Shown: positions 50,532-59,986 of the stretch, one piece after another
How positions within the stretch are numbered: position 1 is the stretch's first letter
How the letters are laid out: every line of letters starts with the position of its first letter
Assembly: GCF_000154725.1 (NCBI RefSeq)
Contig: NZ_DS544873.1
Coordinates: 1,250,863-1,314,862, forward strand
Origin: Kordia algicida OT-1
GTDB lineage: Bacteria > Bacteroidota > Bacteroidia > Flavobacteriales > Flavobacteriaceae
Reading direction: 5' to 3'
Length of the DNA: 64,000 nucleotides
Program-made: the position numbers and the translations under genes
The notes under the pieces: generated by a model
What the model saw: the letters and a program-made list of their open reading frames with translations, nothing else
Database searches by the model: none
What the model was told of the DNA's origin: nothing

Positions 50532-52535
50532 ATGAAACAACTCCCTACATGTATATGTTGTTTTGCATTTTTCATGCTTTCTACACAGAGTATGTTTGGT
50601 TTTGTACAATTTAATGAAGTTCAAATTTCTGATTTTCAAAATGTAACGATTGATAGCGATACTGAAATTGTACTTGATAAAGATTGGGAGTTTTATTGGG
50701 ACGAATTGATTACACCTGGAAATTTTGATAACAAAACATTCAAGTTGGTTTCGCTTGACAATTGGACAAAATTACAGCTTACAGACAGTGAAAAGTTACC
50801 TTCTTTTGGCTATGCTACCTATCGATTAAAATTTTCAATTACTGAAGATCGACCGAATACTTCACTATATATTCCGGCTGCATATGCTGCTTCTAAATTA
50901 TGGATTAATGGAAAGCTTGTCTCTGAAATTGGTCATGTAGGAACTACTAAAGAAACGACTCTGCACCGAAGATTTTCACAATTAGTTACGCTAGACGATC
51001 ATGAAACAGCGTTTGAAATTGTGTTGCAAGTTGCTAATTTTTATCACCACAAAGGTGGAATTACCGAACCGTTATTAATTGCATCAAGCACGTATCTTCA
51101 AAAGAAAAAGTCAAAACGAATTGTTGCTGACATGATTTTTATAAGCAGTTTAAGCTTTATTGGAATTTTCTTTTTGTTGTTCTTTTTGTTTTATTGGAAT
51201 AAAGATCGCGCCGTATTATATTTTGGAAGTCTCTGTGTATCATTAGCATACATGGCATTGAGCGATCGTTATGCTCCTTTTGCAGAACTTTTTGAATCAG
51301 CTAGTTGGATAGTATTGACAAAGATTGAATATATATCACTGTTTTTAGCCGGACTCACCGCGAGTTTATTTTTTAATACAATTTTTTCCAATCACACACA
51401 TAAAGTATATGCAAAAATTATGACTTATGGTTTTGGCATGCTTGCGTTGCTTGCCATTTTTCTACCAAGACCACATTTTACAAGGCTATTAACGCCATTT
51501 TTTGGATTGATGATTCTGAATTTAATATATGTGTTTTATGTAATTATACGCGCAATCATTATCGGAGAGCGACAGAAATCGTTTTTATTACTTGTAAGTA
51601 TGTTGCTAGGCTCATTTGTATTTGCAGCACATATTTTTTTCTTCTTGGGTGAAAATATCAATGCAATAGTATATGTAAATTCTGGATATGTTGTAACGTT
51701 TCTATTGCTTTCAATGTTACTGATGATGCGCTTTTCTAATTCGTTTAAAGAGCTTGAAAAAACGAAAGAGTTTGCGTTGGCACAGAAAAAAGAAATTTCT
51801 TTAAAGTCGCAAGAACTTTCTAAAATGAATTTGGAATTAAAGGAACATTTGCGACAATTAGAAAAGTCTAATGCTGAACTTGATAGTTTCAACCATATTG
51901 TATCACATGATTTGAAAGCGCCACTCATCGCCATAAATACGATTGTTTCCTTTATTGAAGAAGATATTGACGAAGCACAATTGCAAAATGAAGAAACAAC
52001 TCAGAATTTTAAACTTCTGAAAGATCGTGTTTCTAAAATGTACGCATTAATCAATGATTTGCTGGAATATTCAAAAATCACAAAAGGAAAAAAGAGTAAG
52101 GAATCTTTCTTTTTGAATGATTTACTCAATGAAATTGTAGCGATTATCAATACGGAAAACAAACACATCATCAATCTTCCTGAGAAAAATATTGAAATAT
52201 ACACCAATAAGATTGAGTTGAAACATGTGTTTCAGAATTTGGTGCAAAATGCCGTTAAACATAACAATAAAGAGAAAGCAATTATTACAATTTCATTTTC
52301 TAAGAAAACCAATGAATATGTATTCGCTGTGAGTGACAACGGACCTGGTATTGAACCAAAATATCACTCGAAAATCTTTGAAATGTTTAGTCAGTTGAAC
52401 GTCAATAACGAAATTGAAAGTACCGGCATCGGACTGTCTATTGTAAAGAAAATCGTTTCTGAAAACCATGGAACTATTGCTGTTTCTTCAGAAAAAAACA
52501 AAGGTGCTACCATTGAATTTTCTTGGAGAACTTGA
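50532..52535 (+). CDS. Orphan 7TMR-DISM sensor histidine kinase
   Basis: A 667-residue hybrid of sensor and kinase. Signal peptide (CCFAFFMLSTQSMFG), an extracellular 7TMR-DISM carbohydrate-binding-like sensor domain (DKDWEFYWDELI ... YIPAAYAASKLWINGKLV, about 35-190), seven membrane helices (about 205-400), a coiled coil (about 410-450), then HisKA with FNHIVSHDLKAPL (phospho-acceptor His459) and HATPase_c with N-box NLVQNAVKHNNK, G1 DNGPGIEP, F-box KIFEMF and G2 STGIGLSIVKK. It should autophosphorylate in response to an external ligand. No response regulator lies nearby, so the partner is unlinked. Confidence 0.95.
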   Translation: MKQLPTCICCFAFFMLSTQSMFGFVQFNEVQISDFQNVTIDSDTEIVLDKDWEFYWDELITPGNFDNKTFKLVSLDNWTKLQLTDSEKLPSFGYATYRLKFSITEDRPNTSLYIPAAYAASKLWINGKLVSEIGHVGTTKETTLHRRFSQLVTLDDHETAFEIVLQVANFYHHKGGITEPLLIASSTYLQKKKSKRIVADMIFISSLSFIGIFFLLFFLFYWNKDRAVLYFGSLCVSLAYMALSDRYAPFAELFESASWIVLTKIEYISLFLAGLTASLFFNTIFSNHTHKVYAKIMTYGFGMLALLAIFLPRPHFTRLLTPFFGLMILNLIYVFYVIIRAIIIGERQKSFLLLVSMLLGSFVFAAHIFFFLGENINAIVYVNSGYVVTFLLLSMLLMMRFSNSFKELEKTKEFALAQKKEISLKSQELSKMNLELKEHLRQLEKSNAELDSFNHIVSHDLKAPLIAINTIVSFIEEDIDEAQLQNEETTQNFKLLKDRVSKMYALINDLLEYSKITKGKKSKESFFLNDLLNEIVAIINTENKHIINLPEKNIEIYTNKIELKHVFQNLVQNAVKHNNKEKAIITISFSKKTNEYVFAVSDNGPGIEPKYHSKIFEMFSQLNVNNEIESTGIGLSIVKKIVSENHGTIAVSSEKNKGATIEFSWRT

Positions 52536-52557
52536 TGTTTAATGTTTTTACTAAAAA

Positions 52558-55500
52558 TTAATCACTACAATTTCCATTTATAATTGCTTGCGGTGTCGGA
52601 TTGTAAGCATTATTTTGAATAATAACATTGTTTGAATTGTAATTTCCATTGGTAAACAAATTGGTCAATGCACAAAAATCTGAAAGCGAAGGATTTGGTC
52701 TGTCATTATAATCATTGTCTCCAATTTTAATATCACGACCAACGGTAGTTAGATTTTCTAAACCAGTTAAGCTTGCTAAGAAATAATTATCATAGATTAG
52801 CAAATCACTTGTAATAGTTGATAAATTATTTAAGCCTGATAAATCTGTTAAATTATCATTATTATTGATTTGTAAACTAGAAGAAATTGTTGTTAAATTC
52901 TCTAAGCCAGTTAAACTTTGTAATGCAGGATTTGCTAAGATAGTTATAGAAGTTAGGTTAGTAACGTTTTCTAAGCCATTTAAACTTGTTAAAGTATTGT
53001 TATAGGAAATTAGGATTGTGTTGGCATTGGGTGCAATATTTTCTAATCCTGTTAAATCACTCAATAATTGATTTCTAATTATGTTTAATCTCCCTACATT
53101 TGTCAAACTCACCATGCCTGTTAAATCTGGCATTGAAGTACAACCATTAATTTCAAGTACACCAGAAACTGTTGTTAGATTTCCTAGCGGCGCTAAACTT
53201 AGCAAAGCTGTATTATCTTTTAATATAAAATCATCTGCAACAGTTGTTAAATTATCCAATCCGGTTAAACTCGTTAATGCATAATTTTGATAAATAGATA
53301 CATAATCACTTACACTTGTAACATTCTCTAAACCAGTTAAATTTAACAGCCCAAGATTTCTTGAAATGATTAACTTATTTACATTCGTTAAGTTATCTAA
53401 GCCTGATAAATTAGTTAATTCTCCGTTATTATATAATGAAAGAGCATCAGAAACGGTTGTTAAACTTTCTAATCCTGCTAAACTCTCCAAATCATAATTG
53501 TCTTGAAACTCTAGTTTGCCTGAAACCGTTGTTAAGTTATTTAAACCGTTTACACTGATTAAATTATAATTGTCTTTTATAATTAAATCTCCTGGTAAAG
53601 AAGTCAAATTTTCTAATCCTTCTAAACTTGTAAGTGCAGGATTTTGCTCAATGTTAAAATAATCAGAAACGGTTGTTAGATTATCTAATCCGACTAGGTT
53701 TGATAGCGAAGGATTGTATTCTATTCTAAAATAACCAGAAACAGTCGTCAAATTAGTTAAACCTGTTAGGTCTGTTAACATAGCATTGTTTTTGATTAAA
53801 ATATCATTGGAAACTGTGGTAAGTCCTTCTAGTCCTGTCATATTTACTAACGAATTATCACCGAAATAAAAATACCCTGAAACCGTTGTTATATTTTCCA
53901 AGCCTGCTAAACTTGTTAAAGCTTCGTTATTTTGAATGACTAAATTCCCTGTAACTGTTGTTAACGAAGTAAGACTTTGTAAAGAAGTTATTTCTCCTTC
54001 AAAGCCATTAATGGTAAAGTTTCCATCAATTGTGGCATACCCAAACAAACCAAAGTTGTCAACTTCTGCCTGACTATTTAACTCAACATCACCAACAAAT
54101 GTTCCTCCTGAAATTTCACAAGTAGATACCGTTCCGATATCTGTAGTGGTAGTCGTTAAATTTAAATTGATAGGATCTGATTCTTCATTATTAGTTGCAT
54201 CAAAAACAATCATTTCATATGCATCTTCTGCACAATATGCTATGGTATAATTTAATGATCCGTCAGTAATAGTAGTCGTTTCAACATTTAAAAAATTAAT
54301 ATCGTTTTCTTTATATATTAACACATAACCGTTCGTAATAGGATTTCCATCACAATCATTCAATGTTCCCGTAATCGTTGTTTGTACTAATTCTGAAGGC
54401 AAATCGGCTAAATTTATCACAAAAGAATCATCTGTAGCAAAAGGACCGACTTGTTGTGTAGCAATAATTGTATTTGAACAATCACTATAGATGTTAATGG
54501 TTAAATTTTCATTTTTTGGAAATAAACCACAATCTTGACCTACAGCATTGGTATATCCTGAAAAAATAATTTGATCGTTAGCAGTTCTTATAATTTCAAA
54601 TCTTTGATTAGATAGTGTGACAGTAGCATCAAGGGTAAAGCATAACGTTACAAGATTACTGATTGGCAAATCACAATTCCACCAAGAAAAGTGTGTCACT
54701 TCAGCGATATATTCATTCCCAACTTTAGTGGCAATTCCTTCTTCTTTCCAATATCCTTGTTCTTCATCAAAATACCACAAGGGCATTTGTGTTGGCGCAT
54801 TTGGTGTGGAAGCATCTACAGGAAACGTGAGCGTTGCAGGAGCATTTTCGTTAATATTTAAAGATTCTCCAGAAGGAGAAAATAAGTTGATTCCCAACAT
54901 TCCATAAGTTTCCATTCCTACTGCCGAACCATCTTCACGTTTACCAAATAAACTTCCTGGCATTTGTTCAAAAGTTTCAGGATTGTTAGGCTGTAAATAA
55001 TGCATTACGACATCAACTTGACCTGTATACGGAGCTCCAGTTTCTGTAGTAAATTCCCCTGAAAAAGTCACTTCTGCGCCATTTTGCAATGAAATAGAGG
55101 CTGTTTCTCCTGAGTTTACAGAACCAACTACATTTTTCTCTAAAAGCGTTATTTGTATGTCATTTGTAGCATTTGGAGTTGGCACAATAGTTCTACTTCC
55201 TAAAATATATCCTTCTTTTGAGGCTTTTACATATGCAAACTTGTCAAATACAGAAACATCATTAATTGAAAAGATTCCCAAGTAATTTGTAGTAGTAATA
55301 GTGTTTCCAATAGTAATCGTAACATTTTCAAGTCCTAAACCGTTTTCGTCGACAATTCTACCCATAAAATTTGCGGTTACCATATTTCCAAAATTTGTTT
55401 GCGCAAATTCTTCATCAGAAACAATTACAACAGGATCTGGATCTGGTTCAGGATTTGGAGTTGGTTGTTGTCCAGAATCTGGAGGTGTTGTAGGTGTCAC

Positions 55501-55569
55501 AAAATCATCTTCTTTTTCACAAGAGATAATAGAAATAAGGAATAGGAATAGGAATAGCGTTTTTTTCAT
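52558..55569 (-). CDS. Large surface lipoprotein with L-domain/LRR-like repeats
   Basis: A 1003-residue lipoprotein: signal MKKTLFLFLFLISIISC, then a Pro/Asp-rich surface-export-type linker, a carboxypeptidase-like domain (GRIVDENGLGLENVTITIG ... YLGIFSINDV, about 70-145), further beta domains to about 480, and from about 490 to 970 some twenty repeats of about 23 residues on the pattern LTSLTGLENLTTVSGDLxIxxN, like receptor L-domain/leucine-rich folds. It ends NPTPQAIINGNCSD, almost the same as the gene at 58956, so the two are related. Likely a surface binding or adhesion protein. Ends converge closely with the kinase gene (22 bp). Confidence 0.8.
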   Translation of the reverse strand: MKKTLFLFLFLISIISCEKEDDFVTPTTPPDSGQQPTPNPEPDPDPVVIVSDEEFAQTNFGNMVTANFMGRIVDENGLGLENVTITIGNTITTTNYLGIFSINDVSVFDKFAYVKASKEGYILGSRTIVPTPNATNDIQITLLEKNVVGSVNSGETASISLQNGAEVTFSGEFTTETGAPYTGQVDVVMHYLQPNNPETFEQMPGSLFGKREDGSAVGMETYGMLGINLFSPSGESLNINENAPATLTFPVDASTPNAPTQMPLWYFDEEQGYWKEEGIATKVGNEYIAEVTHFSWWNCDLPISNLVTLCFTLDATVTLSNQRFEIIRTANDQIIFSGYTNAVGQDCGLFPKNENLTINIYSDCSNTIIATQQVGPFATDDSFVINLADLPSELVQTTITGTLNDCDGNPITNGYVLIYKENDINFLNVETTTITDGSLNYTIAYCAEDAYEMIVFDATNNEESDPINLNLTTTTTDIGTVSTCEISGGTFVGDVELNSQAEVDNFGLFGYATIDGNFTINGFEGEITSLQSLTSLTTVTGNLVIQNNEALTSLAGLENITTVSGYFYFGDNSLVNMTGLEGLTTVSNDILIKNNAMLTDLTGLTNLTTVSGYFRIEYNPSLSNLVGLDNLTTVSDYFNIEQNPALTSLEGLENLTSLPGDLIIKDNYNLISVNGLNNLTTVSGKLEFQDNYDLESLAGLESLTTVSDALSLYNNGELTNLSGLDNLTNVNKLIISRNLGLLNLTGLENVTSVSDYVSIYQNYALTSLTGLDNLTTVADDFILKDNTALLSLAPLGNLTTVSGVLEINGCTSMPDLTGMVSLTNVGRLNIIRNQLLSDLTGLENIAPNANTILISYNNTLTSLNGLENVTNLTSITILANPALQSLTGLENLTTISSSLQINNNDNLTDLSGLNNLSTITSDLLIYDNYFLASLTGLENLTTVGRDIKIGDNDYNDRPNPSLSDFCALTNLFTNGNYNSNNVIIQNNAYNPTPQAIINGNCSD

Positions 55570-55690
55570 GTATGCAATTTTATCAGTTACAAAACTAACT
55601 ATATTATTTAATTTCAGTTAGATGGCTTTTATGTTAACTATTATTTAACATGTTTAGTATCTTCCAAAAGGTATAAAACTTTTCGCTTAA

Positions 55691-55723
55691 AGAAAAAAAG
55701 TGCCACCGTTTTCACGATGGCAC
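55691..55723 (-). terminator. Terminator of the OmpA-family gene
   Basis: On the minus strand GTGCCATCGT, GAAA loop, ACGGTGGCAC (one G-U pair), then T7, about 35 bp after the stop. Confidence 0.85.
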
Positions 55724-55757
55724 AATCCTTCAACTTATCATGTAAATAAATTGAAAT

Positions 55758-57611
55758 CTACTTAGCAGAGATATTAATAATTAACTCAACTCTCCTGTTT
55801 TTTGCTCTACCTTCTGGTGTGGTATTTGGAGCAATAGGAGCAGATTCTCCTTTACCAGTAATTGTAATGTTACTATTACTTAGTTTTTTGGAATCTAAGT
55901 AGTTCTTGATTACTTGAGCTCTTTCTATAGATAATTTGTCATTATATCGATCAGTTCCTCTACTGTCTGCATGTCCGATGATAGAAATATTATATCCAGC
56001 ATCATTTTTCAGGTTTGCAGCAATGTTGTCTAAGATTTCTTTTGCATTTTTATCTAGTTTTGAACTGTCAAAATCAAAGTATACTTTTCGTTCTCCTACA
56101 GCAGGATCTGGAATCGTTACGACTTCCGTTTCTACAACTTCAGCAGGACAACCCTCAATAGTTCCCACAACTGTCGGACATTTATCTTTATTATCAGGGA
56201 AGCCATCACCATCTGTATCAGGACATCCACCGTACTCGATTTCTCCTTTTATTTCTGGACATAGATCGTCTTTATCTGCAACGCCATCGCCATCTGTATC
56301 TGGACAACCACCAAATTGTGCTATTCCAGGCGTATCTGGGCAAATGTCAAATTCATCAGGAATTCCATCGCCATCACGATCGTTATTTTCTTCTTCTTTT
56401 TCACTTGATGAAAGTCTGTAAACAACTCCTAAATTATGGTCAAAGTGTTTTGGTAAATAGTCTTTAAACGAGTGTTTGTAAGTCGTTTGTAAATTCACTC
56501 CAATTTTGTCTGATAGCCAATATTTCAATCCAACAGAACCATTTACTGTTCCTGCTCCTACAATGTCTCCAGGTGTTTCACTTGAAGTATTGAATGCTCC
56601 TTCTTCTAACCAAGAATATCCACCTCCAACAGCTAGGAAAGGACGAAGTTTTCCTTTTCCGAAGTTGTAGTTTATCATTCCATCAAGTGCATAATATTTT
56701 AAATTGTCTACTAAAAGACTTTCATCGGCATCGCCAAAGTCTCCGTATTTACTAATTTCATTGATTGTACCTTTTGCAGAGATCGATAAATTATCTGTAA
56801 GTTCTCTATTTACACCTACATAAAATCCAAGATTCCAGTGATCGTTTAGGTTAAAAAATTCATCAAAATATTCTCCTTGCGGTGCATCTTCTCCTACAGG
56901 ATAAAAATCAACAGCACTTAAACCAGCTTCAAATGACCAGCGCCCTATTTTTGAGGTCATTGGAGTAGTTTCTGTACCTTCTTGTTGTGTTGTGCCTAAT
57001 TTGTAGGAAATTCCAAGATTGTGATTCCAGTGTTTTGGTAAATAATCTTTAAATACATGCTTGTAAGTTGTTTGAAGATTGATTGCGAATTTGTCACTAA
57101 TCCAATAGTTAAATCCTACAGAACCATTTACTGTTCCTGCACCAACCAAATCGCCAGCTGTGTTACCAGACGTATTAAATGGTCCTTCTTCCAACCAAGT
57201 ATATCCACCACCAACGGCAATATATGGTCTTAATTTTCCTTGACCAAAATTGTAGTTAATCATTCCATCAAGTGCATAATACTTTAAGTTATCTACCAAT
57301 ACACTCTCGTCTGCGTCTCCAAAACTCCCGAATTTACTGATTTCATTAATGGTACCTCTTGCACTAATGCTTAGGTTGTTTGTTAAGTTTCTTGAGACTC
57401 CTAAATAATACCCTAAATTCCAGTGGTCATTCAGGTTTAAAAATTCGTCCATAAACTCTCCTTGTGGAGCATCTTCTCCTACAGGAAAGAAGTCTGTGGC
57501 GGTTACACCTGTTTCAACATACCAATTTTTATCAGTATTTTGAGAAAAAGAAGTCTGCGCCCAGACGAACATCGATAGTGTTAATGTGATAATTGCGTAC
57601 TTTCGTTTCAT
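55758..57611 (-). CDS. OmpA-family protein with duplicated beta-barrel domain
   Basis: 617 residues from the ATG at 57611, which opens a proper signal peptide (MKRKYAIITLTLSMFVWAQTSFSQ); upstream codons are discounted. Two barrel domains in tandem (about 25-210 and 214-402) share long identical stretches (NLNDHWNLG, TINEISK, DNLKYYALDGMINYNFG, VGAGTVNGSVG, KDYLPKH). Then three Asp-rich thrombospondin type 3 repeats (DRDGDGIPDEFDICPDTPG ... CPDTDGDGVADKDDLCP, about 410-490), which bind Ca2+, and a C-terminal OmpA peptidoglycan-binding domain (YFDFDSSKLDKNA, IIGHADSRGTDRYNDKLSIERAQ). Outer-membrane anchor to the wall. Usual relatives have one barrel. Confidence 0.9.
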   Translation of the reverse strand: MKRKYAIITLTLSMFVWAQTSFSQNTDKNWYVETGVTATDFFPVGEDAPQGEFMDEFLNLNDHWNLGYYLGVSRNLTNNLSISARGTINEISKFGSFGDADESVLVDNLKYYALDGMINYNFGQGKLRPYIAVGGGYTWLEEGPFNTSGNTAGDLVGAGTVNGSVGFNYWISDKFAINLQTTYKHVFKDYLPKHWNHNLGISYKLGTTQQEGTETTPMTSKIGRWSFEAGLSAVDFYPVGEDAPQGEYFDEFFNLNDHWNLGFYVGVNRELTDNLSISAKGTINEISKYGDFGDADESLLVDNLKYYALDGMINYNFGKGKLRPFLAVGGGYSWLEEGAFNTSSETPGDIVGAGTVNGSVGLKYWLSDKIGVNLQTTYKHSFKDYLPKHFDHNLGVVYRLSSSEKEEENNDRDGDGIPDEFDICPDTPGIAQFGGCPDTDGDGVADKDDLCPEIKGEIEYGGCPDTDGDGFPDNKDKCPTVVGTIEGCPAEVVETEVVTIPDPAVGERKVYFDFDSSKLDKNAKEILDNIAANLKNDAGYNISIIGHADSRGTDRYNDKLSIERAQVIKNYLDSKKLSNSNITITGKGESAPIAPNTTPEGRAKNRRVELIINISAK

Positions 57612-57806
57612 AATGTTGCTAATTTTAAATAAATCATTTTTAAGATTGTATACTTTTACCTTCATAAAAATATTTTGCAAATTAGTGGAGTTTTAAATTA
57701 CTCTTTAACTCATTAAAAAATTATTTTAACTCAAAAAAAGTAAACAGCGTTTTTCATTGAAGAAATTAATGATAAAACCAGCTATTAAAAGGAAAAAGAA
57801 AAGAAT

Positions 57807-58697
57807 TTATTTGTTTCGAGAATTGATAAAATACACACCAATTAATAAAATAAAAGCAGCTATTAATGATTGTGTAGTAAGTTGCTCATTCAATACATAC
57901 CAACCTAAAAACAACGCTACCACAGGATTTACGTAAGAAGCAGTCGCTACTTTTTCTGTTGAAACTTCTTTAAGTAAGTAGTTGAAAGCAGTAAATGCAA
58001 CCAAACTTCCTAAAATGATTAATAAAAACATGGACCATTGTACATTAGTACTCCATGTTAATGGTGAAGTCCAAGTTTCTCCCAAAAAGAAACTTACGAT
58101 TGCCAGCATAACACATGCAATTCCCATCTGATATCCTGTACTTACCAAATGATTTTTGGGTAAATCTGCTTTGGAAACAAATACACTGGCATAACTCCAA
58201 CCAATGACACAGGTAAAGATTAGAATGATTCCTAAAAGTGTGTCTTCATCCGTCACTAATTCACGCTGACTTACCAACAGATACATCCCAAAAATACCTA
58301 AAATAACACCGATAATCGATTTTAATTTCATTCGTTTATTGTCAATCAAGCGCATTAACAATAAAACAAATAAAGGTTGTGTTGACGCCAATAACGCAGC
58401 AAAACCGCTATCGACATATTTTATTGCCCAAACAAAAAGTCCGTTTCCCGAGACCATAAATAGAAAAGCAACAAATATGGAATTTCGAAGTTGGCGTTTG
58501 GTAATTTGTAATTTTTTACCAGAAAATTTTGCAATAGTAAATATCAAAATGCTTGCACAGAAGAATCTAAAAAAAGCTAAGAAAAAAGCAGGTAATTCTG
58601 TAACCGCAATTTTATTCATCAAATACGTGCTTCCCCATATAATATAAATCGCGATGAAAGCGAGAATAATCAATATTTTTGAGGATGTAGATTTCAT
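57807..58697 (-). CDS. EamA-family (DMT) transporter
   Basis: 296 residues from the ATG at 58697; a TTG two codons upstream is in frame but unlikely. Ten hydrophobic helices in two EamA repeats: IYIIWGSTYLMNKIAVTELPAFFLAFFRF (first helix pair) and the second repeat starting near TLLGIILIFTCVIGWSYASVFV. The end (ASYVNPVVALFLGWYVLNEQLTTQSLIAAFILLIGVY) is a typical EamA signature. It probably exports amino acids or other metabolites; substrate not predictable. It has a -7 element at 58715-58722 and diverges from the lipoprotein gene at 58956. Confidence 0.9.
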   Translation of the reverse strand: MKSTSSKILIILAFIAIYIIWGSTYLMNKIAVTELPAFFLAFFRFFCASILIFTIAKFSGKKLQITKRQLRNSIFVAFLFMVSGNGLFVWAIKYVDSGFAALLASTQPLFVLLLMRLIDNKRMKLKSIIGVILGIFGMYLLVSQRELVTDEDTLLGIILIFTCVIGWSYASVFVSKADLPKNHLVSTGYQMGIACVMLAIVSFFLGETWTSPLTWSTNVQWSMFLLIILGSLVAFTAFNYLLKEVSTEKVATASYVNPVVALFLGWYVLNEQLTTQSLIAAFILLIGVYFINSRNK

Positions 58698-58714
58698 GTA
58701 CAAATTTTAAGTGG

Positions 58715-58722
58715 CAAATGTA
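58715..58722 (-). promoter_or_regulatory. -7 element TACATTTG for the EamA gene
   Basis: Exact TAnnTTTG on the minus strand, 17 bp before the ATG. The nearest TTG is 22 bp further upstream. On the other strand an exact TATCTTTG lies at 58737-58744, about 210 bp before the gene at 58956. Confidence 0.5.
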
Positions 58723-58955
58723 CAATCTTGTTTTTATATCTTTGCAACAATCTTCAAACACTTCTGCCCTACACTATTTTTATCACAAATAAATTTCAAA
58801 TTGTAAATTTTGTGTTTTATAAATCTGCATTTTTAATTATTTTTATAAAAGTCTTTTTTAACATTATATTTTTAATGTATTTCAAAAAGTATCGACCAAT
58901 ACAACGCAACCTTTCTTAGTTTTTGCATCTTTATTATAAATTAAAACTGCTTTTT

Positions 58956-59777
58956 ATGAAAAAAATATTGTCATTCACTCTGATTGCATTTACAATCTTA
59001 AGCCTTTTTAATTGTACGACAGATAATGAAGTACAACCATTGCCATTAGTGGTTTATAATGGAAATCTCACCTTAAAAACACAAGCAGAAGTAGATGCTT
59101 ATGGTGCGCAAGGTTACAACGTGATTAATGGTTATTTGAATATTGGCGATCGTTTGACGGATTTTAGTACGCCTGAACCTTCTGATATTACAGATTTGTC
59201 TCCACTACGATCAATAATTCAAGTCACAAAACAGGTAGAAATACAAAGCAATCCGATGTTGACTTCGTTAGCAGGTTTGGAAAATTTACAAGCAGTTTCT
59301 GGATTAATTGTAAACGACAACGAAAATTTAACGTCTTTAAATGGATTGGAAGGCTTGAGAACAATCACAGGAAATAGCATTGGTATTGGTCAAGTAATTA
59401 TAAATGGAGGTGTAATTTCATTATTTAAAAATCCGTCATTGGCTTCTATTGAAGCACTAGGAAATATCAATCCGCAATCAATTCGTCAAATCTCGATCAA
59501 TAATAGTAGCTTAACTTCCTTAGCTGGTTTGGAAAATATCGTACATATCTCCAATTTGAATGTTATTAATAATGATGCATTGACAAGTTTGAACGCTTTG
59601 GAAGGTTTGACAACGTTAGATACTTCAGTTTTCATTAGAGGAAATGATAATTTAACCAACTATTGTATTTTGCAATCGGCTTTACAAAATAACACCACAT
59701 TACTTGGGTTTAATGTATTGGAAAATCAATTTAATCCTACACAACAGCATATTATTGATGGTAATTGCAGTCAGTAG
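58956..59777 (+). CDS. Short surface lipoprotein with L-domain-like repeats
   Basis: 273 residues from the ATG at 58956 (MKKILSFTLIAFTILSLFNC, lipobox Cys at about 20). It has the same building plan as the C-terminal part of the 1003-residue lipoprotein: NGNLTLKTQAEVDAYGAQGYNVINGYLNIG, then L-domain-like repeats (LTSLAGLENLQAVSGLIVNDN, LTSLNGLEGLRTITG, LTSLAGLENIVHISNLNVINN) and the end FNPTQQHIIDGNCSQ, matching NPTPQAIINGNCSD there. Probably a small paralog. Surface location and ligand binding are inferred. Confidence 0.75.
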   Translation: MKKILSFTLIAFTILSLFNCTTDNEVQPLPLVVYNGNLTLKTQAEVDAYGAQGYNVINGYLNIGDRLTDFSTPEPSDITDLSPLRSIIQVTKQVEIQSNPMLTSLAGLENLQAVSGLIVNDNENLTSLNGLEGLRTITGNSIGIGQVIINGGVISLFKNPSLASIEALGNINPQSIRQISINNSSLTSLAGLENIVHISNLNVINNDALTSLNALEGLTTLDTSVFIRGNDNLTNYCILQSALQNNTTLLGFNVLENQFNPTQQHIIDGNCSQ

Positions 59778-59897
59778 TTTAGTTTATTGACAATCTACAT
59801 CATCATGATAACATGTTATTACAAAATCTTTTTAATTTTTTATGGAATTTTTAGGCTATTTATTTAAGGAAAGTCAAACTACAATATTTAATAAGAA

Positions 59898-59937
59898 GCG
59901 TCTACAATAGCATTGAAGTACTATTATAAACGCCTTT
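59898..59937. terminator. Hairpin between convergent genes
   Basis: GCGTCTACAATAG (59898-59910) and CTATTATAAACGC (59921-59933), imperfect on + and with G-U pairs on the minus strand. The sequence resembles the hairpin at 63105-63142. Weak T runs on both sides. Confidence 0.5.
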
Positions 59938-59986
59938 GGTTATTTAATTAATACACAATATTGAATTATTGAGATAAGGTTATATA

